A stretch of 64,000 nucleotides of DNA, taken from positions 2,168,501 through 2,232,500 of the forward strand of contig NZ_CP012099.1 in NCBI RefSeq assembly GCF_001182785.1. Direction: 5' to 3'. The notes beneath the pieces were generated by a model that made no database searches, had not been told where the DNA came from, and worked only from the letters and a program-made list of their open reading frames with translations. The DNA is from Bacillus thuringiensis (lineage in GTDB: Bacteria; Bacillota; Bacilli; Bacillales; Bacillaceae_G). Shown here in pieces: positions 39,518-47,978 of this stretch. The position numbers and the translations under genes were made by a program. The first letter of the stretch is position 1. Each line of letters starts with the position of its first letter.

Positions 39518-42500
39518 GACCGATTCAGCTTATTATGACAGCATTCGGGCCATATAAACAGAAAGAAGTAATCGATTTTGAAGATCTTGGAGAACATCGT
39601 ATTTTCGCTATTTCTGGGAATACGGGAGCTGGAAAAACAACGATTTTTGATGCGATTTGTTATGTGTTATATGGTGAGGCTAGTGGAGAAGAACGTAGTG
39701 ATACGAGCATGCTTCGAAGTCAATTTGCTGATGATGATGTTTATACAAGTGTAGAACTAACCTTTCAGTTAAAAGGGAAGCGCTATGAAATAAAAAGACA
39801 ACTTGGACATAAAAAACAAGGGAATAAGACCATTACAGGACATGCAGTAGAATTATATGAAGTGATTGATGGAGAAAACGTTCCAGCCGTCGATCGTTTT
39901 CATGTAACAGACGTAAACAAAAAAGTGGAGGATTTAATTGGGTTAAGTAAACATCAATTTAGCCAAATTGTTATGTTACCACAAGGGGAATTCCGAAAAC
40001 TATTAACATCTGAGACAGAAAACAAAGAAGAGATTTTACGTCGCATTTTTAAAACGGATCGTTATAAATTAATGCGTGAGTTACTTGATCAAAAGAGAAA
40101 ACAATGGAAAGACGTCTTGCAAGAAAAACAAAAAGAGAGAGAGCTCTATTTCCGTAATGTTTTTAAATTACCAATCCGTGATGGAGCATTATTAGAGACA
40201 TTAGCGGCACAAGAACATGTAAATACGCATCAAGTAGTAGAAGCGTTAGAACAAGAAACAACAGTGTATAAGGCAGAGGTTGAGCAATTACAAGTAGAAC
40301 AAGATGTTCAAACGAAGCAATTAAAGGATGCAGAAACACGTTTTCATGCAGCAAAATCTGTAAATGAGAAATTTATAGATTTACAACAAAAGAATGAGAA
40401 ATATAACACTTTACAAGAGAACCGTGCAGCAATTGAAAGAAAAGAAAAATCCTTTAAACGTGCGGAACAAGCAAAGCGCTTATTACCATTTGAACAATGG
40501 TATGAAGAAGCGATGCAAAATGAGCAGAAAGCTGAAAGTTTGTTAAAACAGATAATCGTCAAACAAGAACAGATAATGAACAGCTTTGAACTTGCTGAGG
40601 AGAAGTATGAAGTAGTAAAGAATAAAGAAGCTGAACGAGAAGAGGCTAAAAAACTTGTTCAAAGATTAGAAGAGTTACAAGCAATCATTGAATCATTAGC
40701 TGAGAGAAAGCTGAATTTACAAAATGCCGAGATTCAAATAGGGAAATTAAAAGAAAGTATGCAAAAGTTGGATCAACAACTAGAAGAGCATACAAGCCAA
40801 AAACAGAGAATGTCTGATGAATTGCAACAATTAGAACAAGCACTTGAGCAATATGTAGCTAAAGTAGAAGAACTAACGAATATGCGAGAAGATGCAAAAG
40901 TTTTAAAGCAAGCATATGATGTTTGGCAAGAAAAACAAAAATTCGAGCAAGAAAAAGAATCGGCAAATAATAAAATGCAAGTGGCAGTTCGCGCATACGA
41001 AAACATGGAGCGCCGCTGGTTAAGTGAACAAGCTGGTATATTAGCTCTTCATTTACATGACGGTGAATCTTGTCCAGTATGTGGTAGTACGAATCATCCG
41101 CAAAAAGCTACAGAGCAAAGTAATGCGATCGATGAAAAAGAGTTAAACGATTTAAGAGATAAGAAGAACATTGCTGAAAAATTACATGTGCAAGTAGAGG
41201 AGAAATGGAATTTTTATCGACTACAATATGAACAAGTGATAGAAGAAGTTGTGAAGCGTGGCTATAACTCCGAAAAATTAGTTGAAACATATAGTGCACT
41301 TGTTCAAAAAGGAAAACAATTAGCAGCAGACGTTAATACGTTAAAAGCAAGTGAAGAAACACGTAAGCAGATTGCTGCGAACATGAAAAGCGTAGAAGAA
41401 AAAATAGAAGAACTTCAGAAACAAAAACGGGAAGTAGAAACAATGCAGCACCGTACAGAAATGGAGTGCATGCAACTTCGTACGTCATATGAACATGATA
41501 AACGAAATATTCCAGAAAACATACAAACAGTACAAGCTTGGAAAGCACAGTTTGACCAAGCTATGCACGAACTCAAGTTTATGGAGGATGAATGGAAGAA
41601 AGTGCAGGAAGCGTATCAGCATTGGCAAAATGAAAATATACGTATTCAAGCAGAACAGAAAGGTGCTTCTAATCAATTTGAAAGTGCAAAATTGAAGAAA
41701 GAAGAGACTTTGGCACGCTTTATGAAAGAACTAGAACAAAGCGGATTTACAGATCAATTCACGTATAAAGCAGCCAAATTAAGCGATGCCGAGATGGAGA
41801 TGTTACAGAAAGAAATTCAAGGTTATTATTCATCTCTTGAAGTGCTTGCAAAACAAATTGAAGAGCTAAACTCAGAATTAAAAGATAAAGAGTATATGGA
41901 TATTACATCTTTAGGTGAACACATAAAAGAACTAGAAATTAATCTCGATATAATTAAAGAAAAACGTCAACGTGCGCAAAATGCGGTAACATATATTTCT
42001 GATTTACATGAAAACATTAGACGTATTGACGAACAAATTCACGAGGAAGAAAAAGCCTTCCAAGAACTTGTTGATTTATATGAAGTAATGAAAGGTGATA
42101 ACGAAAGTCGTATATCATTTGAACGTTACATTTTAATTGAGTATTTAGAACAAATCGTTCAAATCGCAAATGAACGACTACGTAAATTATCAAATGGACA
42201 ATTTTATTTAAAACGAAGTGAACGAGTTGAAAAAAGAAACCGTCAAAGTGGATTAGGCTTAGATGTGTACGATGCATACACTGGCCAAACGCGCGATGTA
42301 AAAACATTATCCGGCGGAGAGAAATTTAACGCATCACTTTGCTTAGCGCTAGGAATGGCAGATGTCATTCAAGCATATGAAGGTGGTATTTCTATCGAAA
42401 CGATGTTCATCGATGAAGGGTTCGGTTCATTAGATGAAGAATCATTAACGAAAGCTGTAGACGCCTTAATTGACTTACAAAAATCAGGTCGATTTATCGG

Positions 42501-42603
42501 TGTCATTTCACACGTCCAAGAGCTGAAAAACGCAATGCCAGCTGTATTAGAAGTAACGAAGCAAAAGGATGGGTGTAGTCAGACTAGGTTTGTGGTGAAG
42601 TAA
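39514..42603 (+). CDS. sbcC: DNA exonuclease SbcCD, ATPase subunit
   Basis: The Rad50-type SMC-like ATPase has 1029 residues. Walker A is GNTGAGKT (35-42). Two long coiled coils flank the zinc hook CPVC (Cys520, Cys523). The ABC signature is TLSGGEKF and Walker B is MFIDEGFGSLD near the end. The length is normal for Bacillus. It is translationally coupled to sbcD and followed by a shared terminator. No LexA box was seen upstream of the pair. Confidence 0.96.
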   Translation: MRPIQLIMTAFGPYKQKEVIDFEDLGEHRIFAISGNTGAGKTTIFDAICYVLYGEASGEERSDTSMLRSQFADDDVYTSVELTFQLKGKRYEIKRQLGHKKQGNKTITGHAVELYEVIDGENVPAVDRFHVTDVNKKVEDLIGLSKHQFSQIVMLPQGEFRKLLTSETENKEEILRRIFKTDRYKLMRELLDQKRKQWKDVLQEKQKERELYFRNVFKLPIRDGALLETLAAQEHVNTHQVVEALEQETTVYKAEVEQLQVEQDVQTKQLKDAETRFHAAKSVNEKFIDLQQKNEKYNTLQENRAAIERKEKSFKRAEQAKRLLPFEQWYEEAMQNEQKAESLLKQIIVKQEQIMNSFELAEEKYEVVKNKEAEREEAKKLVQRLEELQAIIESLAERKLNLQNAEIQIGKLKESMQKLDQQLEEHTSQKQRMSDELQQLEQALEQYVAKVEELTNMREDAKVLKQAYDVWQEKQKFEQEKESANNKMQVAVRAYENMERRWLSEQAGILALHLHDGESCPVCGSTNHPQKATEQSNAIDEKELNDLRDKKNIAEKLHVQVEEKWNFYRLQYEQVIEEVVKRGYNSEKLVETYSALVQKGKQLAADVNTLKASEETRKQIAANMKSVEEKIEELQKQKREVETMQHRTEMECMQLRTSYEHDKRNIPENIQTVQAWKAQFDQAMHELKFMEDEWKKVQEAYQHWQNENIRIQAEQKGASNQFESAKLKKEETLARFMKELEQSGFTDQFTYKAAKLSDAEMEMLQKEIQGYYSSLEVLAKQIEELNSELKDKEYMDITSLGEHIKELEINLDIIKEKRQRAQNAVTYISDLHENIRRIDEQIHEEEKAFQELVDLYEVMKGDNESRISFERYILIEYLEQIVQIANERLRKLSNGQFYLKRSERVEKRNRQSGLGLDVYDAYTGQTRDVKTLSGGEKFNASLCLALGMADVIQAYEGGISIETMFIDEGFGSLDEESLTKAVDALIDLQKSGRFIGVISHVQELKNAMPAVLEVTKQKDGCSQTRFVVK

Positions 42604-42661
42604 GCTTAGAAAATGGAGTAGGGAATCTATCGATACTTTTAGTGTCATATGTATGAATAAT

Positions 42662-42694
42662 AAAACGTCGTCTCTTCATTGGAGGCGACGTTTT
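42662..42694. terminator. Bidirectional terminator between sbcC and a small membrane protein gene
   Basis: AAAACGTCG-TCTC pairs with GAGG-CGACGTTTT, followed by ATTTTA on the plus side. Confidence 0.85.
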
Positions 42695-42708
42695 ATTTTA
42701 TAAAATAT

Positions 42709-42882
42709 CTATGAATTATCTGTAGAAGGCGGCGTATTCTCCAAACGATTATAAGCTTTAAAAGCTGAAATTGCTGAGATAACCCCGCCTACTAAAAATA
42801 AAGCGGATCCTCCAACTAAGATGATACGACTGACATATGTTTCCCGTGCTTCTTCGACTTCTTCTTGTAACGCTGTAGGCAT
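42709..42882 (-). CDS. 57-residue single-pass membrane protein
   Basis: ATG 42882 follows AAAGGGGAATTCAT. The product starts MPTALQEEVEEARETYVSR, has one Gly-rich helix (IILVGGSALFLVGGVISAIS) and ends in a polar tail (ENTPPSTDNS). It is convergent with sbcC across a shared terminator. It is short but has good translation signals and composition, so I regard it as real. The function is unknown. Confidence 0.75.
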   Translation of the reverse strand: MPTALQEEVEEARETYVSRIILVGGSALFLVGGVISAISAFKAYNRLENTPPSTDNS

Positions 42883-43213
42883 ATGAATTCCCCTTTATAA
42901 AAGTTGTTTTATAAATAGTATATACAAACGCCTAAAATGTGTTAAAATAACTGATGATTTTATGCAGTGGGTAATTAGATGAGTAGGATGCGAGTGGCTA
43001 AATAAATCTTCATCACAAATTTATGCGAACTTCACATAGAGCACATATTAACATTGTATTATGTATATGTACCAAATAAATAAAGTGAATGTAAGTTCTG
43101 TTTTCAAAAATTTAAAATCCTTTTATTTCTATATGAAAGTTTTAATCGAGGGTTTTAAAAATTTTGGAAATAGATCTTATAAAAATGGAATTCATATAAA
43201 AGGGGAATGTCTT

Positions 43214-43513
43214 ATGACAACATATACAAGTGAAATGAAAAAAACTTTAGTTTCAGAAGAAGATGTAGATATTTTAAAAATTATGGCGCATCCAATCCGA
43301 CTGCAAATTGTAAATGAATTAAGTACAAGAAAAACTTGTAATGTAACACAATTAACAGAGTTATTGAATATTCCGCAATCTACTGTTTCACAACATTTAT
43401 CAAAAATGAAGGGTAAAGTGTTACGAGCAGAGAGAAGAGGTTTAGAAATTTATTATCATATTAACAATTTAAAAGCGAGTAAAATTGTTAATGTTTTAGG
43501 GTATATAAACTAG
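43214..43513 (+). CDS. ArsR-family repressor, PagR-like
   Basis: The 99-residue winged-helix protein has IMAHPIRLQIVNELS, CNVTQLTELLNIPQSTVSQHLSKMKG and RRGLEIYYHI in the usual order. It lacks the metal-binding ELCVCDL motif of true ArsR sensors and resembles PagR/SdpR-type repressors. ATG 43214 follows AAAAGGGGAATGTCTT; the long upstream frame is not used. An imperfect inverted repeat, CCTTTTATTTCTATATGAA with TTCATATAAAAGG (43119-43205), could be its operator. The target is unknown; PagR itself regulates virulence and S-layer genes from pXO1. Confidence 0.82.
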   Translation: MTTYTSEMKKTLVSEEDVDILKIMAHPIRLQIVNELSTRKTCNVTQLTELLNIPQSTVSQHLSKMKGKVLRAERRGLEIYYHINNLKASKIVNVLGYIN

Positions 43514-43529
43514 TGAAATATTTTTATAT

Positions 43530-43563
43530 AAAATAGCCCCTGCTGTTTAGCAGGGGCTATTTT
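43530..43563. terminator. Bidirectional terminator
   Basis: AAAATAGCCCCTGCT pairs over 15 bp with AGCAGGGGCTATTTT around GTTT. It ends both the regulator and the convergent DUF2187 gene. Confidence 0.92.
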
Positions 43564-43571
43564 GTGTTGTT

Positions 43572-43757
43572 TTATGTATTTGTATTTAAAACTTTATAGT
43601 TTTTATGATTTACAATTGTTCGATCAAATTCAAAAGTACCACCGCTTACATTTGTAATTTCAACTAAGACCGATTCAGTATAAAGTTTTAATACAGATCC
43701 TGTAATCTTTAAATTGTTTCGTTGAAAAAGTATAGTATCCCCTACGTTTGCTTTCAT
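43572..43757 (-). CDS. DUF2187 family protein
   Basis: The 61-residue protein (MKANVGDTILFQRNNLKITG..., SVLVEITN, FDRTIVNHKNYKVL) shows the YkvS-like DUF2187 pattern, a small SH3-like barrel with the conserved VGD.I.F start and TVVNHK-type ending. ATGAGGAGGTACT precedes ATG 43757. The function is unknown. Confidence 0.85.
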   Translation of the reverse strand: MKANVGDTILFQRNNLKITGSVLKLYTESVLVEITNVSGGTFEFDRTIVNHKNYKVLNTNT

Positions 43758-43913
43758 AGTACCTCCTCATTAAAGACAGAAATATTTTTTTATTATATAT
43801 ATTAAACCACGGATAGATATATTAGTGAATATTTAGTTTTATTTATTGGGAAAAAAATTGTGATTTTATAAAAAATAAGGTGAATCGAAGTATAAAAAAT
43901 TTTTCTATTGTAT

Positions 43914-44000
43914 TTAATCAGTAGCCTTTTGTATTTCATCCTTCGTTTCTTGTAACTGATTCCATGTTTTTGACGCTCTATCTTGTAAGTGCTTACATAA
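43914..44000 (-). pseudogene. Possible C-terminal remnant of a coiled-coil (YtxH-like) protein
   Basis: A start-less minus-strand frame reads LQDRASKTWNQLQETKDEIQ and ends at TAA 43914-43916. Its amphipathic, charged pattern looks coding, but it is short and overlaps the cre-like/promoter region of the MFS gene on the other strand. Low support. Confidence 0.25.
43984..43997. promoter_or_regulatory. cre-like palindrome upstream of the OFA-type transporter
   Basis: TGTAAGTGCTTACA matches the CcpA consensus except for one core base (T instead of C). Its arms TGTAAG/CTTACA are perfect, and it resembles the site before mmgD. A -10-like TATACA follows at about 44012. Confidence 0.45.
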
Positions 44001-44050
44001 ACGGAAACATCTTATACAATGAAGGTGTTAAATCAAAAGAGGTGACCAAA

Positions 44051-44116
44051 ATGAACATAAAAAAAGTAATTTTAGCGAATAGCATTGAAATAGAAAGAGG
44101 AGGCGGAAAGATATGA
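44051..44116 (+). CDS. 21-residue upstream frame coupled to the MFS gene
   Basis: ATG 44051 follows AAAAGAGGTGACCAAA and encodes MNIKKVILANSIEIERGGGK plus Ile, ending in TGA that overlaps the transporter start as ATGA. The transporter's own ribosome-binding site (AGAGGAGGCGG) lies inside this frame and encodes RGGG. It may be a leader peptide that tunes transporter translation. Confidence 0.5.
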   Translation: MNIKKVILANSIEIERGGGKI

Positions 44117-45315
44117 AAAAATCAACTGTTAATCCATGGTTTGTTGTCCTTGGCACAGTTATAGTACAAATGGGGCTTGGAACGATATATACATGGAGTT
44201 TATTCAATCAGCCTTTAGTTAGTAAATACGGTTGGAGTCTTAACGCTGTTGCGATAACTTTCTCAATTACTAGTCTTTCTTTAGCATTTTCAACTTTATT
44301 TGCGAGTAAATTGCAAGAAAAATGGGGACTTCGTAAACTTATTATGATAGCTGGATTAGCATTAGGACTAGGGTTAATACTTAGTTCACAAGCGTCTTCA
44401 TTAATATTGCTTTATGCACTAGCAGGAGTTGTTGTAGGTTATGCAGATGGTACAGCATATATCACTTCACTATCAAATTTAATAAAGTGGTTTCCAGAGC
44501 GTAAAGGTCTAATTGCTGGTATTTCTGTCTCTGCATATGGTTCAGGTAGCTTAATCTTTAAATACGTTAACGCACAGTTGATTGAATCAGTTGGTGTATC
44601 GCAAGCATTTATATACTGGGGTTTAATTGTTACAGCTATGATTGTAATTGGTGCTTGTTTAATTCATCAAGCTGCAGATCAAAGAGCAGTTCATGAAACA
44701 AAAACTAAGGAATACACAACGAAAGAAATGTTAGGCACAAAACAAGTATACTTATTATTTATCATGTTATTTACATCATGTATGAGTGGCTTATACTTAA
44801 TTGGTATGGTAAAAGACATTGGTGTTCAACTTGTAGGACTTAGCGCAGCAACAGCAGCTAATGCGGTGGCTATGGTTGCAATCTTTAATACATTAGGTCG
44901 TATCATTTTAGGACCGTTATCGGATAAAATCGGGCGTTTAAAAATCGTTACTGGTACTTTTGTTGTTATGGCGAGTTCAGTCTTAGTTCTAAGTTTTGTA
45001 GATTTAAATTACGGTATATACTTCGTATGTGTAGCAAGTGTAGCGTTTTGCTTTGGTGGAAATATCACTATTTTCCCAGCTATTGTTGGTGATTTCTTCG
45101 GTATGAAAAACCATAGTAAGAACTACGGAATTGTGTATCAAGGATTTGGATTTGGGGCGCTTGCAGGTTCCTTTATCGGTGCACTTCTAGGTGGATTCAA
45201 ACCAACGTTCATGGTGATCGGTGTATTATGTGTCGTGTCATTCATTATCTCAATTTTAATTCAAGCACCTAAACAGAAAAAAGAACACGAAGAAGAGTAT
45301 CGCAGCGTAGCGTAA
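44113..45315 (+). CDS. MFS transporter, oxalate/formate antiporter (OFA) family
   Basis: The 400-residue protein has 12 helices. It opens NPWFVVLGTVIVQMGLGTIYTWSLF, characteristic of the OFA/YhjX group, with FPERKGLIAGISVSAYGSGS in the middle and LSDKIGRL as the second motif A. YhjX-type members respond to pyruvate or carboxylates; the substrate here is unknown. It is preceded by a cre-like site and a coupled 21-codon frame, and followed by a terminator. Confidence 0.9.
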   Translation: MKKSTVNPWFVVLGTVIVQMGLGTIYTWSLFNQPLVSKYGWSLNAVAITFSITSLSLAFSTLFASKLQEKWGLRKLIMIAGLALGLGLILSSQASSLILLYALAGVVVGYADGTAYITSLSNLIKWFPERKGLIAGISVSAYGSGSLIFKYVNAQLIESVGVSQAFIYWGLIVTAMIVIGACLIHQAADQRAVHETKTKEYTTKEMLGTKQVYLLFIMLFTSCMSGLYLIGMVKDIGVQLVGLSAATAANAVAMVAIFNTLGRIILGPLSDKIGRLKIVTGTFVVMASSVLVLSFVDLNYGIYFVCVASVAFCFGGNITIFPAIVGDFFGMKNHSKNYGIVYQGFGFGALAGSFIGALLGGFKPTFMVIGVLCVVSFIISILIQAPKQKKEHEEEYRSVA

Positions 45316-45348
45316 GTATACAAATCTTCTATAACACTATGATTACGA

Positions 45349-45387
45349 AAAAGCATCCTATTCTATTAATTAGGATGCTTTTTTTTT
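45349..45387 (+). terminator. Terminator of the OFA-type transporter
   Basis: AAAAGCATCCTA pairs with TAGGATGCTTTT and is followed by TTTTT. Confidence 0.92.
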
Positions 45388-45750
45388 ATGAGTTATTTTA
45401 ACAAGGTTAAATTACTTTTGGGATTTTTATAGATGTAAAAGTGAGTGAAACACCCATTTGGATTATATTGGAATATAATAAATTGATATATCGCATTCGA
45501 AATATATATTAAATCTTAAATGATAAAGAAGACATTCGTTAGTATTTGTAAGATATATTTTCAGAAAAATATTGAGAAAATATATACTTGAGTTTTTCAT
45601 AAAGCATTGTAAATGAACGTATCTCTAGTTTGTCTTCTTCAATTTTAAAAAGAGGATTTGGAATTTTATTTATAATATAAGTACATTTAATACGTTTACA
45701 TATGATTTTATTAAGAAGCATTAAAATACTTTGTCTGAAAAATAAAAAAA
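45388..45750. other. Very AT-rich gap before the dhb control region
   Basis: No gene with a ribosome-binding site was found. A minus-strand frame of 80 codons exists (45539-45781) but lacks translation signals and runs into the Fur boxes and promoter, so it is not called. Confidence 0.5.
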
Positions 45751-45752
45751 GA

Positions 45753-45781
45753 TTGACAAGTTTATTGAGAAACATTATCAT
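45753..45781 (+). promoter_or_regulatory. dhb promoter P1 with overlapping Fur box
   Basis: TTGACA (45753-45758), a 17-bp spacer and TATCAT (45776-45781) form a sigma-A promoter. The Fur-type 7-1-7 sequence TGAGAAACATTATCA (45766-45780) covers the spacer and -10 (two mismatches to TGATAATNATTATCA). A second box, TGAAAAACATTATCA, lies at 45801-45815. Confidence 0.75.
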
Positions 45782-45843
45782 TTCGGTGTAAGATAGTAAA
45801 TGAAAAACATTATCAATAAAATGGATTTTAAAGTAATGCGCAC

Positions 45844-45908
45844 TTGACCAATTAGTTTAGTAAGTGTATTATTTTTTACAACACAACTGATAATGAAAAT
45901 CAATATCA
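45844..45908 (+). promoter_or_regulatory. dhb promoter P2 with overlapping Fur boxes
   Basis: TTGACC (45844-45849), 17 bp and TATTAT (45867-45872) form a second sigma-A promoter. Just downstream TGATAATGAAAATCA (45888-45902) overlaps TGAAAATCAATATCA (45894-45908), each with two mismatches to the 7-1-7 Fur box. Both would block the start region when iron is plentiful. Confidence 0.75.
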
Positions 45909-45955
45909 TTGGTGTTACTTAATGAAATTAATGTTTATGTGAAAGGATAGAGAAA

Positions 45956-46741
45956 ATGAACTTAGGGGAATTTGATGGGAAAACAGTTTTAGTAACAGGT
46001 GCAGCACAAGGCATAGGCAGTGTTGTTGCCAAAATGTTTTTAGAAAGAGGAGCCACAGTTATTGCGGTTGATCAAAATGAAGAGGGGTTAAATGTACTCT
46101 TAAATCAAAATGAATTAAATAATACACGTATGAAAACGTTTCGTTTAGATGTGAGTGATAGCGCTGCTGTTGAAGACATGGTAAATCATATTGCAAATGA
46201 AATAGCGCCAATAGATATTTTAGTAAACGTTGCAGGGATTTTGCGTATGGGACCAATTCATTCGTTAAGTGATGAAGATTGGAATAAAACATTCTCTGTA
46301 AATACTACAGGGGTTTTCAATATGTCCCGAACGGTAAGTAAAAATATGATGTTAAGAAAATCAGGGGCAATTGTTACAGTCGGTTCAAATGCGGCAAATA
46401 CGCCGAGAATGGAGATGGCTGCGTATGCTGCGTCAAAGGCTGCAACGACGATGTTTATGAAATGTTTAGGACTAGAGCTTGCGGCATACAATATACGCTG
46501 CAACTTAGTTTCTCCAGGTTCTACTGAAACTGAGATGCAAAGATTACTATGGGCTGATGAGAATGGAGCTAAAAATATAATTGCTGGTTCTCAAAATACA
46601 TATAGACTCGGAATTCCATTACAAAAAATTGCACAACCTTCAGAAGTTGCTGAAGCAGTGTTATTTTTAGCCTCAGATAGAGCAAGTCATATTACAATGC
46701 ACAATTTATGTGTCGATGGCGGTGCTACGTTAGGAGTTTAA
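45956..46741 (+). CDS. dhbA: 2,3-dihydro-2,3-dihydroxybenzoate dehydrogenase
   Basis: This SDR enzyme of 261 residues gives 2,3-dihydroxybenzoate, the last step of DHB formation. Motifs are TGAAQGIG (14-21), NVAG, the catalytic Ser in TVGSNAA and YAASK. It is the first gene of the bacillibactin operon, downstream of two Fur-controlled promoters. GTGAAAGGATAGAGAAA precedes the start. Confidence 0.95.
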   Translation: MNLGEFDGKTVLVTGAAQGIGSVVAKMFLERGATVIAVDQNEEGLNVLLNQNELNNTRMKTFRLDVSDSAAVEDMVNHIANEIAPIDILVNVAGILRMGPIHSLSDEDWNKTFSVNTTGVFNMSRTVSKNMMLRKSGAIVTVGSNAANTPRMEMAAYAASKAATTMFMKCLGLELAAYNIRCNLVSPGSTETEMQRLLWADENGAKNIIAGSQNTYRLGIPLQKIAQPSEVAEAVLFLASDRASHITMHNLCVDGGATLGV

Positions 46742-46766
46742 TAAAAATTCAGGAGGTTATTATATT

Positions 46767-47966
46767 ATGAATGAACATATAGCTGTAAAGGAATTGTCAG
46801 AAAAACTTTTAGAAGATTATAAGACTGAATCTTCATTCTTTTTCGCTTCACCAACTCGAACTATATTAGCAGAAGGAGAGTTTACTACAGTAAAGCATCG
46901 TGAAATTGAAAATTTCCCAGAGCTTGTGCAAGCGACATTAAGTAATGCGAAACAAGCTGGAAATCCAAATCCTATCGTTGTGGGTGCTTTGCCATTTGAT
47001 CGTAGAAAAGAAGTTCAACTTATGGTACCAGAATATAGTAGAATTTCTGAGCGTTTACAATTGGATACAACAAATCAGCTTGAAACAAATGAGAACGTAA
47101 CATTTGAAATGACGCCAGTACCAGACCCTGAAGTTTATATGAATGGTGTGAAGCAAGGAATTAAAAAAATACAGGACGGTGATTTAAAGAAAATCGTTCT
47201 ATCTAGATCGTTAGATGTTAAATCTTCCGAAAAGATTGATAAGCAAAAACTTCTGCGAGAATTAGCAGAACATAATAAGCATGGTTATACATTTGCTGTG
47301 AATTTACCGAAAGATGAAAAAGAGAACAGTAAGACGCTAATTGGAGCAAGTCCTGAATTGCTTGTTTCACGTAATGGTATGCAAGTTATTTCTAATCCGT
47401 TAGCTGGTTCAAGGCCACGTAGTGAGGACCCAGTAGAAGATAAAAGAAGAGCAGAGGAATTACTTTCTTCTCCAAAAGATTTACATGAACATGCGGTAGT
47501 AGTTGAAGCGGTTGCCGCTGCACTTCGTCCGTATTGTCATACATTACATGTTCCAGAAAAGCCATCAGTTATTCATAGTGAAGCGATGTGGCATTTGTCT
47601 ACAGAAGTGAAAGGTGAACTTAAGGATCCAAATACTTCTTCTTTACAATTAGCAATTGCCCTTCATCCTACGCCAGCAGTTTGCGGAACTCCGATGGAAA
47701 AAGCAAGAGAGGCTATACAGCATATTGAGCCATTTGACCGCGAGTTCTTTACAGGAATGCTAGGATGGAGCGATTTAAATGGAGATGGAGAATGGATTGT
47801 TACAATTCGTTGTGCTGAAGTACAAGAAAATACACTTCGTTTATATGCAGGAGCTGGAGTTGTTGCTGAGTCAAAACCAGAAGATGAGTTAGCAGAAACA
47901 TCGGCTAAGTTCCAAACAATGTTAAAAGCTTTAGGGTTAAGAGATAGTTCACTTAATGAAAAATAG
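46767..47966 (+). CDS. dhbC: Isochorismate synthase
   Basis: The 399-residue enzyme of the chorismate-binding family (MenF/EntC type) converts chorismate to isochorismate. Recognisable blocks are KIVLSRSLDV, IGASPELLVSRNG, NPLAGSRPRS, EHAVVVEAVAAALRP and HPTPAVCGTP, plus GWSDLNGDGEW near the end. CAGGAGGTTATTATATT precedes the start, 25 bases after dhbA. Confidence 0.96.
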   Translation: MNEHIAVKELSEKLLEDYKTESSFFFASPTRTILAEGEFTTVKHREIENFPELVQATLSNAKQAGNPNPIVVGALPFDRRKEVQLMVPEYSRISERLQLDTTNQLETNENVTFEMTPVPDPEVYMNGVKQGIKKIQDGDLKKIVLSRSLDVKSSEKIDKQKLLRELAEHNKHGYTFAVNLPKDEKENSKTLIGASPELLVSRNGMQVISNPLAGSRPRSEDPVEDKRRAEELLSSPKDLHEHAVVVEAVAAALRPYCHTLHVPEKPSVIHSEAMWHLSTEVKGELKDPNTSSLQLAIALHPTPAVCGTPMEKAREAIQHIEPFDREFFTGMLGWSDLNGDGEWIVTIRCAEVQENTLRLYAGAGVVAESKPEDELAETSAKFQTMLKALGLRDSSLNEK

Positions 47967-47978
47967 GGGGAAGAAAGA

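Noticed and set aside
43061..43213. N-terminal extension of the ArsR-like regulator
   Set aside because: The extension is Phe/Lys/Asn-rich, lacks a ribosome-binding site and covers the likely promoter/operator; ATG 43214 gives the normal family length.
45539..45781. 80-codon minus-strand open frame upstream of dhbA
   Set aside because: It has no ribosome-binding site, an extreme Ile/Lys/Phe composition expected from AT-rich noncoding DNA, and its start overlaps the dhb P1 promoter and Fur box.
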